64,000 bases of DNA from Deltaproteobacteria bacterium (GTDB lineage: Bacteria > Bdellovibrionota_B > Oligoflexia > Oligoflexales > Bog-1112): NCBI GenBank assembly GCA_016186945.1, contig JACPKR010000012.1, forward strand, positions 1 to 64,000. Reading direction: 5' to 3'. Under the pieces are notes generated by a model. That model was given only the letters and a program-made list of their open reading frames with translations, was not told where the DNA came from and made no database searches. The position numbers and the translations under genes were made by a program. Positions 8,431 to 15,363 of this stretch are shown here, piece by piece (the first letter of the stretch is position 1; every line of letters begins with the position of its first letter).

Positions 8431-9318
8431 CTAGCCAAGATCGAAGATTTCGACATGATCGAATCTGTCAAAAAAAACCATGGCTTGTTGAAATCGAACT
8501 CCTTGTGGCGCTATTTGTCGCACCCTATTCTTGAAACTGTCAGTTGCTCGATGCCCGAAGATTACAGTTTTTATCGAATGATCGGGTAAGGTCACCTTGA
8601 TTTGAGCGTTTCTCTCCTTATCCTCAACAAATTTTCCGTCGTCTTTTAACCTCGGAACCTTAAGCACTCTATATTCCTCTTCGTAGGCCCATGGGAGGGA
8701 TTTCGTCAAAATTTGACTTGTTATACGATCGTTGGTTCGCCTCGTGGTTCTCGTTCCAGTCTCTTCGATAAGAAATGGATCAGGTAGGTTTTGCGAATAT
8801 ATAACTCGCCCATCAGCAATGAGGATGGAATCGTTTTCACCAAAATGCTCGCGAATTTTCCCATAGTCGTAAGCGACACAGAACCCTTTGTGCTTATTTG
8901 AATAGTGAGACCACATTATTGCTGAGTTGTTTCTTTCTGAGAGACAGAGAATTCCGACTCTTTCTAAATGGTTCTGTATCACCCGGAACGGATTCGAAAT
9001 TTTGGGATCGATAGCTCTCAAGAAGACATCAATCCATCGCATGGTTACAATTCTCTCATCCAAAGCAAGTTGCAAATGGTCGGAGAGAACGCGTCCGCTT
9101 AATCGGGTAAAAATATCTGAAAATGATCTCATGAGCAGGTTCGTGTGGAAACGCGCTAAAAACTGCGGATTGCTTGAATTCCACCTCATTTGAAAGTCAC
9201 CTGGGTCGTTGAAGTCGTCGCGGTGGGAAAAGTACCAATAGTTATTCTGAAGAGCGTCCAAATGAAAATCACTTTTATCACTACAGTATTTATAAAGGAT
9301 TTGAGGCTCTCCAGCCAT
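8431..9318 (-). CDS. DUF2971 family protein
   Basis: 295 residues. It opens with 'LYKYCSDKSDFHLDALQNN' and 'DDFNDPGDF', the usual DUF2971 start (LYKY..., phenylalanine-asparagine-aspartate-proline). It continues with LCLSERNNSAIMWSHYSNKH and GFCVAYD, matching the family's 'CFS...N.lMW.hYa..H.G' core, and ends with EEYRVLK and a KTVIFGH segment. Function is not established; members are scattered on mobile elements and near restriction or abortive-infection genes. It converges on the broken integrase and sits between it and the tRNA-Asp gene, so it is probably cargo of the element. Confidence 0.85.
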   Translation of the reverse strand: MAGEPQILYKYCSDKSDFHLDALQNNYWYFSHRDDFNDPGDFQMRWNSSNPQFLARFHTNLLMRSFSDIFTRLSGRVLSDHLQLALDERIVTMRWIDVFLRAIDPKISNPFRVIQNHLERVGILCLSERNNSAIMWSHYSNKHKGFCVAYDYGKIREHFGENDSILIADGRVIYSQNLPDPFLIEETGTRTTRRTNDRITSQILTKSLPWAYEEEYRVLKVPRLKDDGKFVEDKERNAQIKVTLPDHSIKTVIFGHRATDSFKNRVRQIAPQGVRFQQAMVFFDRFDHVEIFDLG

Positions 9319-9402
9319 CTTTCCCCCTCTGCATTAAGCCTATCGGGTAGTTGTCTGGAGTATTGAGGTTTAAGGGAATCTGTTAGAAATAACTCATGGG
9401 AT

Positions 9403-9681
9403 TTAGACCAAAATGGCCATCGCTTTCTTAAAAGATGGCCCAATCTCCTCCATAGGGGTTTCGCGCAAAGCGTCAATAAAGGCGGAGCGAAGCGACGTCC
9501 TTAACGTAGATGCTCCCTCTAGGAACTGATTCCAGAATACGGGAAAATCGGACAATTCAATTTCAAAGGAAGTTTCGGTCAGAACAGCATCATTGGTGCG
9601 ATAGGACCATTGGTTGTATTTGGAAGTGGGCTTTTTCAAGCTTTCGTAGGATAACTTTGAAATTTTGATAGAAAGTTTCAC
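9403..9681 (-). CDS. Hypothetical protein
   Basis: 92 residues with a GTG start and no clear Shine-Dalgarno. The sequence mixes charged and aromatic residues (KISKLSYESLKKP, SFEIELSDFPVFW) and shows no signal peptide or membrane segment. I do not recognise the family. It lies between the DUF2971 gene and tRNA-Asp, on the same strand as both, and may be the last gene of the integrated module. Confidence 0.4.
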   Translation of the reverse strand: MKLSIKISKLSYESLKKPTSKYNQWSYRTNDAVLTETSFEIELSDFPVFWNQFLEGASTLRTSLRSAFIDALRETPMEEIGPSFKKAMAILV

Positions 9682-9758
9682 GGGTTTGTTCGGTACCGTC
9701 GGTTCCGTGCTGTCACCGTGGAAAGTTAATTATTTCAACGAGTTAAGCCTAATAAAAA

Positions 9759-9835
9759 TGGCGGGAGAGACGGGACTCGAACCCGCGGCCTCCGCCGTGA
9801 CAGGGCGGCGTTATAACCAACTTAACTACTCCCCC
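9759..9835 (-). tRNA. tRNA-Asp (GTC)
   Basis: Read on the minus strand, the 77 nt start GGGGGAG and end CTCTCCC-G-CCA. The acceptor stem pairs fully (one G-U). The anticodon arm is CCGCC-CTGTCAC-GGCGG, giving anticodon GTC (Asp). The T arm contains GGTTCGAGTCC. CCA is encoded. It lies 66 nt downstream of rplX on the same strand and may be co-transcribed with it. Its 3' end faces the integrase-bearing module, as expected for an attachment site. Confidence 0.97.
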
Positions 9836-9901
9836 GTTTGATTGGGTGTCAGAACGACGAAAGTGTTTCTACAAGATTGGTAGGAAAAAGCAATTTAAAT
9901 T

Positions 9902-10240
9902 TCAAAGCGTTGTTCCCGATACTTTGGCGAATCGGGTTTTCTTGCCTTCGGTGTCTTGCCTGAAACCGATACGAGTAGGCTTGTCGGTTTTGGGATCAAC
10001 CACCATGACGTTGCTAATATGGACTGGCATGGGTTTTTCAATAATCCCGCCGTCGGGATGTTTTGTATCCGGTTTTTGGTGACGCTTGTAGATATTAGCA
10101 CCGGAAACGTAGACGCAGTCGTTTTTTCGATCGACTCGCTCAACCTTTCCTGTCTTACCTTTCGAACGGCCAACCATGATCATGACGTTATCGCCTTTGA
10201 TAATCTTGCATTTTACCTGATACTTTGAGAGCTCTTTCAT
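9902..10240 (-). CDS. rplX: 50S ribosomal protein L24
   Basis: 112 residues. The KOW motif is clear (KIIKGDNVMIMVGRSKGKTG, then KVERV), followed by the conserved 'NIYKRHQKP', 'GGIIEKPMPVHISNVMVVDP' and a C-terminal RIGF segment. L24 is an early assembly protein of the large subunit, contacting 23S rRNA near the exit tunnel. It is normally in the spc operon between rplN and rplE. Here it stands alone beside tRNA-Asp and divergent from dsbD. The N-terminus is about 10 residues longer than in most homologues, and the region upstream of ATG 10240 has only a weak GGGAACC. Confidence 0.95.
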   Translation of the reverse strand: MKELSKYQVKCKIIKGDNVMIMVGRSKGKTGKVERVDRKNDCVYVSGANIYKRHQKPDTKHPDGGIIEKPMPVHISNVMVVDPKTDKPTRIGFRQDTEGKKTRFAKVSGTTL

Positions 10241-10255
10241 CGTGTGGTTCCCATA

Positions 10256-10345
10256 AAAAGTCTATAATTATTGCTCGTTGCCGATTGTGTGAGGCACTAT
10301 AATTAAGTAAATCAGGGGGGTTAGTCAACGAGTTTCTTTTAATTA
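10256..10345. promoter_or_regulatory. AT-rich divergent promoter region of rplX and dsbD
   Basis: The gap between the divergent rplX and dsbD starts contains TATAAT at 10263-10268 and again at 10298-10303 on the plus strand. Minus-strand TATAGT and TTGACT boxes lie at about 10296-10301 and 10323-10328, but their spacing (21 nt) is too long for a standard promoter. Exact start sites cannot be fixed from sequence. Confidence 0.3.
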
Positions 10346-10364
10346 AAGTAAAAAGGAGAGAATC

Positions 10365-12197
10365 ATGGGATTGTACGAGAGTCGGGGATACATGCTGAAA
10401 ACCTTCTTCCTTTGTCTGCTTTCGTTCCCCCTTTTCGCGAAAGCGGACCCGTTTGATTTCGACCAGGTCTCCAAGGAAAAAGTCGCCGTCGATATAGACC
10501 CTCCCGATGTGATTCACTGGCAAGTAGTTAGCAGCGATGCGTATCAGGATGGTTCTGTGGTGGTTTACCTGAGGCTCACGTCAGAGGGAGGATTCTCCCT
10601 CTATACTAGCCAGTTAAGGTTCAAAAGTACCTCTGGTTACCTGCTCAAAAGTTACCAGCCTCCCGAGGCAAGGGAAATCGTCGACCCTTTGACCGGGGGG
10701 AAGGTAAACGTATATGACGGCGGCGATTTTGTGCTGCATTTTCTTGGGGCGCTCCCTTACGATGGACATGAATTCCCGTTCGGAGTCCGTTATATTGCAT
10801 GCACTTCCCAGAAGTGCCTCTTCCCCTATACCGAAACACTGAGTGCCCCTAATTTTGTCAAGAAAGAACATGAGCCGCAGTTTTTGGATGAGGCAGGCAA
10901 ACAGGTTTTTCCCGGACAAGAGAAGATAGAAGAGCGGAAGGAGGATGAAGAAGAAACCTTCGAAGAAACCTTCGCTCGAAAAATCAGGGCGGGGCACTTA
11001 GGAATGGGACTCGTTCTTCTCGGGCTTTTTCTAGGCGGCTTGCTCACTAATCTGACTCCCTGCGTTTACCCCATGATTCCCATTACCGTCCGTCTTCTCG
11101 CGGGACAGGCGAGGTCTCCTGTCTGGGGGGCGCTTGCCTATTCGGGGGGGATCGTCGTTGTTTACACACTGCTAGGATTAACCGCTGCACTGTCAGGATC
11201 AGTCTTCGGACAATATATGGCTAACAAGGCTGTTAATATTGTCTTTGCGCTGATTATGTTTCTTCTCGGTATTTCCATGTTGGGTTATGGAGAGTGGCGG
11301 TGGTTTCAAAATCTCGGTACGAAATTTGGAGTCGGCAAGCCAGGCGTGAGAAAAGCGTTTTTTTGGGGTTGTGGAGCTGGTTTTATAGCATCGCCCTGCA
11401 CAGGCCCTATCTTAGCGACTTTGCTCGCCTACGTCATCGTTAACGAAACGATCTCCCGATCAATGCTTTACCTGTTTACTTACAGTTTAGGCTTTGCCCT
11501 GCCGTATGTACTCCTTGGCAGTATGTCGAACAAGTTAGCGCGCAAGCCAGTGTCACCTCTCGTGCAGACTTTTATAAAAGTCATGTTTTCTTCCGTCATG
11601 TTTGCACTCGCCATTTACTATTTGCGCATTCCGTTTTATGGATTTTTTTTGGAGTTAGCCCCTTACTGGGAACTTATTTTCTTCGCGTTGCTCATCGGTG
11701 CTTTTGTCACCTGGCTCAGTATCCGTGCTAGGCCACTTGAAAAACGGAAGTGGCTTATAATGATCCCCTCGTTACTTTTGGGTATTAGTTTTTTCGCGGG
11801 AGCTCAATGGTTCATGAACGGCGATACGAAAAAGATGCGTTTGGGCTTATACTGGTATAAGGACGAAGCAGAAGCGCTCTACGTAGCCCAACAGAGAGGA
11901 TCTCCGGTCCTCATCGACCTGTGGGCCGAATGGTGCGAGGCTTGTAAGAAAATGGAAGTCACAACCTTTGCAGACGTACGCGTGATCGAAAGGGCACAAA
12001 AAAACAGATGGGTTCTACTCAAACTCGATGTGACCGAAGATAGCGAAGTTAATGATGCCCTCCTAGGGAAATACGGTGTGCAGAGTCTACCCTCCACCAT
12101 CCTTCTCTCTCCTGGCCTTCAGAAGATCACTGTTCTTGCGGGTTACCAGAGCGCAGCAAAATTACTCAATCACATGAAACTTGTAGAAAGGGAGTGA
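10365..12197 (+). CDS. dsbD: Thiol:disulfide interchange protein DsbD
   Basis: 610 residues, ATG preceded by AAGGAGAG. A signal peptide follows (FFLCLLSFPLFAKA). It moves electrons from cytoplasmic thioredoxin across the inner membrane to periplasmic disulfide isomerases and cytochrome c maturation. The three expected modules are present. The periplasmic alpha domain has Cys146 and Cys151 (CTSQKC). The eight-helix membrane domain has Cys233 (NLTPCVYP) and Cys345 (ASPCTGP). The C-terminal thioredoxin domain has WCEAC (Cys524, Cys527). Length is close to the usual 560-600. Residues 180-200 form a Glu-rich linker. The next gene starts 3 nt after its stop, so they form an operon. Confidence 0.95.
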   Translation: MGLYESRGYMLKTFFLCLLSFPLFAKADPFDFDQVSKEKVAVDIDPPDVIHWQVVSSDAYQDGSVVVYLRLTSEGGFSLYTSQLRFKSTSGYLLKSYQPPEAREIVDPLTGGKVNVYDGGDFVLHFLGALPYDGHEFPFGVRYIACTSQKCLFPYTETLSAPNFVKKEHEPQFLDEAGKQVFPGQEKIEERKEDEEETFEETFARKIRAGHLGMGLVLLGLFLGGLLTNLTPCVYPMIPITVRLLAGQARSPVWGALAYSGGIVVVYTLLGLTAALSGSVFGQYMANKAVNIVFALIMFLLGISMLGYGEWRWFQNLGTKFGVGKPGVRKAFFWGCGAGFIASPCTGPILATLLAYVIVNETISRSMLYLFTYSLGFALPYVLLGSMSNKLARKPVSPLVQTFIKVMFSSVMFALAIYYLRIPFYGFFLELAPYWELIFFALLIGAFVTWLSIRARPLEKRKWLIMIPSLLLGISFFAGAQWFMNGDTKKMRLGLYWYKDEAEALYVAQQRGSPVLIDLWAEWCEACKKMEVTTFADVRVIERAQKNRWVLLKLDVTEDSEVNDALLGKYGVQSLPSTILLSPGLQKITVLAGYQSAAKLLNHMKLVERE

Positions 12198-12200
12198 CGA

Positions 12201-13721
12201 TTGCTTCACTATCTAACCTACGTCGGATCTTCTCATCAGATCGAACTCGCCAAGAAAAGCTTCGAAAAATTCCATGCGCAACCCCTGTCTTCCGACAACG
12301 AGAGGTTTAAGCTTTCACACTCCTACCTCGGGGACCTAGAACTTGTGGTCTCCCTATTGTCAGATATTGGTAAAGTGGGTCCCCACTTGAAAACCAATCA
12401 AATCGATCTTTTAATTTACGACGAACGAGAAGGGGGCCTTGACGCCTATGCTGCCATTCACAAGATCGAAAGTGATGTTGCAAGCCTGGCTCAGCAATGG
12501 GGACCGGATTTTGTTTTACCCAAGGGACGCATCATCGTCCTCCTGGAGAATGCAGTAGGGGTCGCCGAAAAAAGTTTCAAGCTGGGACGCCTTAATGTGA
12601 AAGATGTGCTGGTAGCTCCACAGAGTATTGCGAAAACTTTGCGATGGATCGCTCGCGTCTTACTCAAAGATCGTGAGAAACATGCTTACAAAGTTGGTGT
12701 CGCCTGCAACGGAGGGGCCGTGGAAGGCCACCTCTATCAGGCCGGCTGCATTCATGCGCTGAATAGAGCACTTAGGCATCGAACATTATACGATTGCGAT
12801 ATCTATTCAGGCGTCAGCAGTGGTTCTCTTCATGCGACAGCCCTTGCGAGTGGGATTCCCGAGGAGGAGATCATCCATTCGATCAAGGGAACATCTCAGC
12901 GCATTCCGCCCCTGAAAAGTTCAGTCATATACGATTTCGCGGGCCGAGAAATTTTCAGACGCTTCGCTCAACAAGCAAAAGACTGGGGCACACTCTCCCC
13001 CTTAAGTTGGCTTAGCAAAGCTATTAAAATTATCCCCACAGGTATTTTCAAAGGAGACGGCCTTCTGTCTTACATCACGGCCACACTGAATGAATGGGGC
13101 GGGCAAAACGATTTTCGATCCCTCCACAAGGAACTCTACATAGGGGCTACCCACCAGGACACTTTCGAGCACGTCATCATGGGCGCTCCCCCCTGGACTC
13201 ATGTTCCCATCAGCGACGCCATTCGTGCCTCATGCGCTATCCCTCCTTTTTTTGCTCCCCACAAGATTGATGGAACGACCTACTTGGATGGGCAGATTTC
13301 AAGCCCCTGCGATCTCGAACTCCTTGTGCGCCGAGGGTGTAATCTCATTGTAATTGTTGACCCCATTCTCCCGTATGCAGTTGAAGAAGCAGAAAATGCG
13401 GGCGGCCTTTTTAATCTTATCCAAAGCATTAAGTCTCTCATCAATACCCGTTTCCGCTCGGAGTTGGCCCACTCCACGGAAAGGTTTCCTGACGTTGACT
13501 TCATGGTTTTTCAGCCTTATGGCGCCTGCTCTTCTCTTATGCGCGGCTCCCCGCTCAAGTACAAAATTAATACGCAGATCGTGGATCTAGCTTACAAGAC
13601 GACCTTGGCACGCCTCCGTGACCGACATGAGGTTTACCACGCGAGGCTTTTGAAGTATGGCTTTGAACTCGCAGACGAAGAAACGCTCCAGGAACTCGAA
13701 GAAGCAGCACCAGTAAATTGA
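12201..13721 (+). CDS. Patatin-like phospholipase with an N-terminal receiver-like region
   Basis: 506 residues, TTG start with GGGAG about 6 nt upstream, 3 nt after dsbD. The C-terminal two thirds is a patatin lipase: the oxyanion region ACNGGAVEG, the nucleophile motif GVSSG (Ser206) and the catalytic DG (Asp363 in YLDGQ). The predicted activity is cleavage of acyl esters in phospholipids. Residues 1-160 look like a degraded response-regulator fold (IDLLIYDEREGGLDAYAAIH, KGRIIVLLENAV), an unusual fusion that may regulate the lipase. There is no signal peptide, so it probably acts in the cytoplasm or is exported by another route. Confidence 0.85.
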   Translation: MLHYLTYVGSSHQIELAKKSFEKFHAQPLSSDNERFKLSHSYLGDLELVVSLLSDIGKVGPHLKTNQIDLLIYDEREGGLDAYAAIHKIESDVASLAQQWGPDFVLPKGRIIVLLENAVGVAEKSFKLGRLNVKDVLVAPQSIAKTLRWIARVLLKDREKHAYKVGVACNGGAVEGHLYQAGCIHALNRALRHRTLYDCDIYSGVSSGSLHATALASGIPEEEIIHSIKGTSQRIPPLKSSVIYDFAGREIFRRFAQQAKDWGTLSPLSWLSKAIKIIPTGIFKGDGLLSYITATLNEWGGQNDFRSLHKELYIGATHQDTFEHVIMGAPPWTHVPISDAIRASCAIPPFFAPHKIDGTTYLDGQISSPCDLELLVRRGCNLIVIVDPILPYAVEEAENAGGLFNLIQSIKSLINTRFRSELAHSTERFPDVDFMVFQPYGACSSLMRGSPLKYKINTQIVDLAYKTTLARLRDRHEVYHARLLKYGFELADEETLQELEEAAPVN

Positions 13722-13723
13722 TG

Positions 13724-13757
13724 CGACCCTGTTGGGAGAGGGGTCGGGGAGTTTTTT
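13724..13757 (+). terminator. Putative rho-independent terminator after the patatin gene
   Basis: A perfect 6-bp stem CGACCC/GGGTCG (13724-13729 with 13741-13746, 11-nt loop) is followed by GGGAG and TTTTTT at 13752-13757. It lies immediately after the patatin stop codon. The gap before the T-run makes it imperfect. Confidence 0.5.
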
Positions 13758-13804
13758 GTCAACAAAGTTGAGTATATGAGTAATTTGGTAGGACAGGGTG
13801 ACTA

Positions 13805-14209
13805 ATGGCGAGTTTGAAGACAGAAAATGGGGTTTCCTTTAGCTTAGAAGCCGCTATGAAGGATCCTGGCATGAGTGGTTCTATTGGGTTCACCTGTGAA
13901 TTTGATAATGGAATGGTGAAGCTCAGTTTTCCCGTCGAAATCTGGTTCTATCTCGAAGATCTCGAAGCGTTTGTGTTGCAGTCTGCCGCTCATCCTTTCG
14001 ATGTACGCAAGCTCCAGCTAAAGCCATTCTCAGATCTCAAAGTAGAGTTTAAAAATGCGGAAGATGCAAGCCACATAGTCGTTTCGCTGATTTTTGTAAA
14101 TTACAATTATGAAACAGAACTGCGAACAAAGTTTGAGACTGATATCGCAAGCCTCAGCCTCTTTGCAAAAGAACTTGAAGCAGAGGCCTACCGCTTTTTG
14201 CAAGGTTAA
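13805..14209 (+). CDS. Hypothetical cytoplasmic protein
   Basis: 134 residues, ATG start, no signal peptide or membrane segment. The sequence alternates strands and short helices: an N-terminal polar strand, 'GFTCEFDNGMVKLSFPVEIW', then 'YLEDLEAFVLQS' and a C-terminal helix rich in Glu and Leu. The pattern is reminiscent of small single-domain immunity or chaperone-like folds, but I do not recognise a family. It converges on the flagellin gene with only 17 nt between stops. Confidence 0.6.
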   Translation: MASLKTENGVSFSLEAAMKDPGMSGSIGFTCEFDNGMVKLSFPVEIWFYLEDLEAFVLQSAAHPFDVRKLQLKPFSDLKVEFKNAEDASHIVVSLIFVNYNYETELRTKFETDIASLSLFAKELEAEAYRFLQG

Positions 14210-14226
14210 GTGCTGCAAACGGTGAG

Positions 14227-15138
14227 TTATTGTTGGAGAAGGCTGAGAGCAATCTTCGGCTGGGAATTCGCTGCCGCTAGAACGGATGTGCCGGCTTGTT
14301 GCAGGATGCTTGCCTGTGTCCAATTCGCAGTCTCAACAGCAAAGTCAGCATCTCTGATGCGGCTCCTCGATTCAGCTAGGCTTTCCGTCTGAATCGTCAA
14401 GAACGAAATAGTGGAAGAAAGACGACTCTGCATCGAACCAATCAAGGCTCGATGGTTACTAACCTGCTCGATCGCACCATCAAGCGCTGCGATGCTTTGC
14501 TGGGCATCCTGCTTGCGATTGACTCGAGTCCCGTCTTGTCCGCGACCTAGGTGGAGAGATTTTTCACCATCTGTGAATACGCTGATATCTGAGAAATCAA
14601 GGCGGATAATGTTAACAGGATTGGAAGTATTGTCCATTTCGGCGAAATATTCTTTGTTGACCTGAATATCCAAGGGAGATTTGTTCCCCGTCCTCATTTC
14701 TTCAGGAAGTTCTGTGTCACCGACAAGGAGATAGGTTCCGTTAAATTCCGTAGAGTTTGCAATCCGGTCCAACTCGTTTTTCAACTGCAAGAACTCACCA
14801 TCCAAATACTCACGCTCCCTGTTCCCAATGGTGTCGGAAGCCGCCTGTACAGCAAGTTCACGAAGGCGAATCAACATGTTGCTCGCTTCTGTAAGCCCAC
14901 CTTCGGCAGTCTGTAAAAGCGACACACCATCCAAAGCGTTCTTTCGTGCCATGTTCAGCGAGCGGATGTCGGCTAGTAAGTTCTCCGAAACCGCAAACCC
15001 GGCGGCATCATCAGCGGCTTTGTTGATGCGCTCACCGGACGCAAGTTTTATCATGGCGTCGTTGAGTTCGCGTGTGGATCGAGATAATTGTCTCTGGGCA
15101 TTTAACGATGTGACGTTGGTACGGATGCGCAAGCCCAT
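14227..15138 (-). CDS. fliC: Flagellin
   Basis: 303 residues, ATG with AGGAGGT 5 nt upstream, a very strong Shine-Dalgarno consistent with high expression. The N-terminal D0/D1 segment (GLRIRTNVTSLNAQRQLSRS, then SGERINKAADDAAG) and the C-terminal D0 segment (RIRDADFAVETANWTQASIL, ending ALSLLQQ) are typical of the filament subunit. The central variable domain is short (about 140-200). The N-terminal motif LIRLRELAVQAASDT is the usual TLR5/D1 core region. No sigma-28 promoter consensus could be found upstream. It stands alone rather than in a flagellar operon. Confidence 0.96.
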   Translation of the reverse strand: MGLRIRTNVTSLNAQRQLSRSTRELNDAMIKLASGERINKAADDAAGFAVSENLLADIRSLNMARKNALDGVSLLQTAEGGLTEASNMLIRLRELAVQAASDTIGNREREYLDGEFLQLKNELDRIANSTEFNGTYLLVGDTELPEEMRTGNKSPLDIQVNKEYFAEMDNTSNPVNIIRLDFSDISVFTDGEKSLHLGRGQDGTRVNRKQDAQQSIAALDGAIEQVSNHRALIGSMQSRLSSTISFLTIQTESLAESRSRIRDADFAVETANWTQASILQQAGTSVLAAANSQPKIALSLLQQ

Positions 15139-15284
15139 GCTGACCTCCTGTCATGCGGTTCCACGTCCTGTGAACTTGTGAACCGTTTCATTGATTGCAC
15201 ATCTTTCTTCGTCAAGAGATTAGGTAAGTTTAGCCTAGCATGAACAACTGAATGGCAACATGTTGATTGTACTGAAGTTTATTA

Positions 15285-15350
15285 TTGGAGGAACCAGCTG
15301 CGCAGTTTCCTCCAAACCACCTCCTTGCCGCAAGCACCACCTCCTTGCAA
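15285..15350 (+). repeat. Partial MITE-like repeat (hairpin part only)
   Basis: Starts TTGGAGGAACCAGCTGCGCA and includes the TTTCCTCCAA arm, then ACCACCTCCTTGCCGCAAG and a second copy of CACCTCCTTGC. It matches the right half of the full element without the G-rich part or terminal repeats. It lies between flagellin and the MutS-like gene, just past the stop codon of the latter. Confidence 0.85.
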
Positions 15351-15363
15351 GGGGTCCTTCTGC

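Noticed and set aside
15139-15240. A sigma-28 promoter for flagellin
   Set aside because: No TAAAGTTT with GCCGATAA at the right spacing; only a weak TTGACG with a poor -10.
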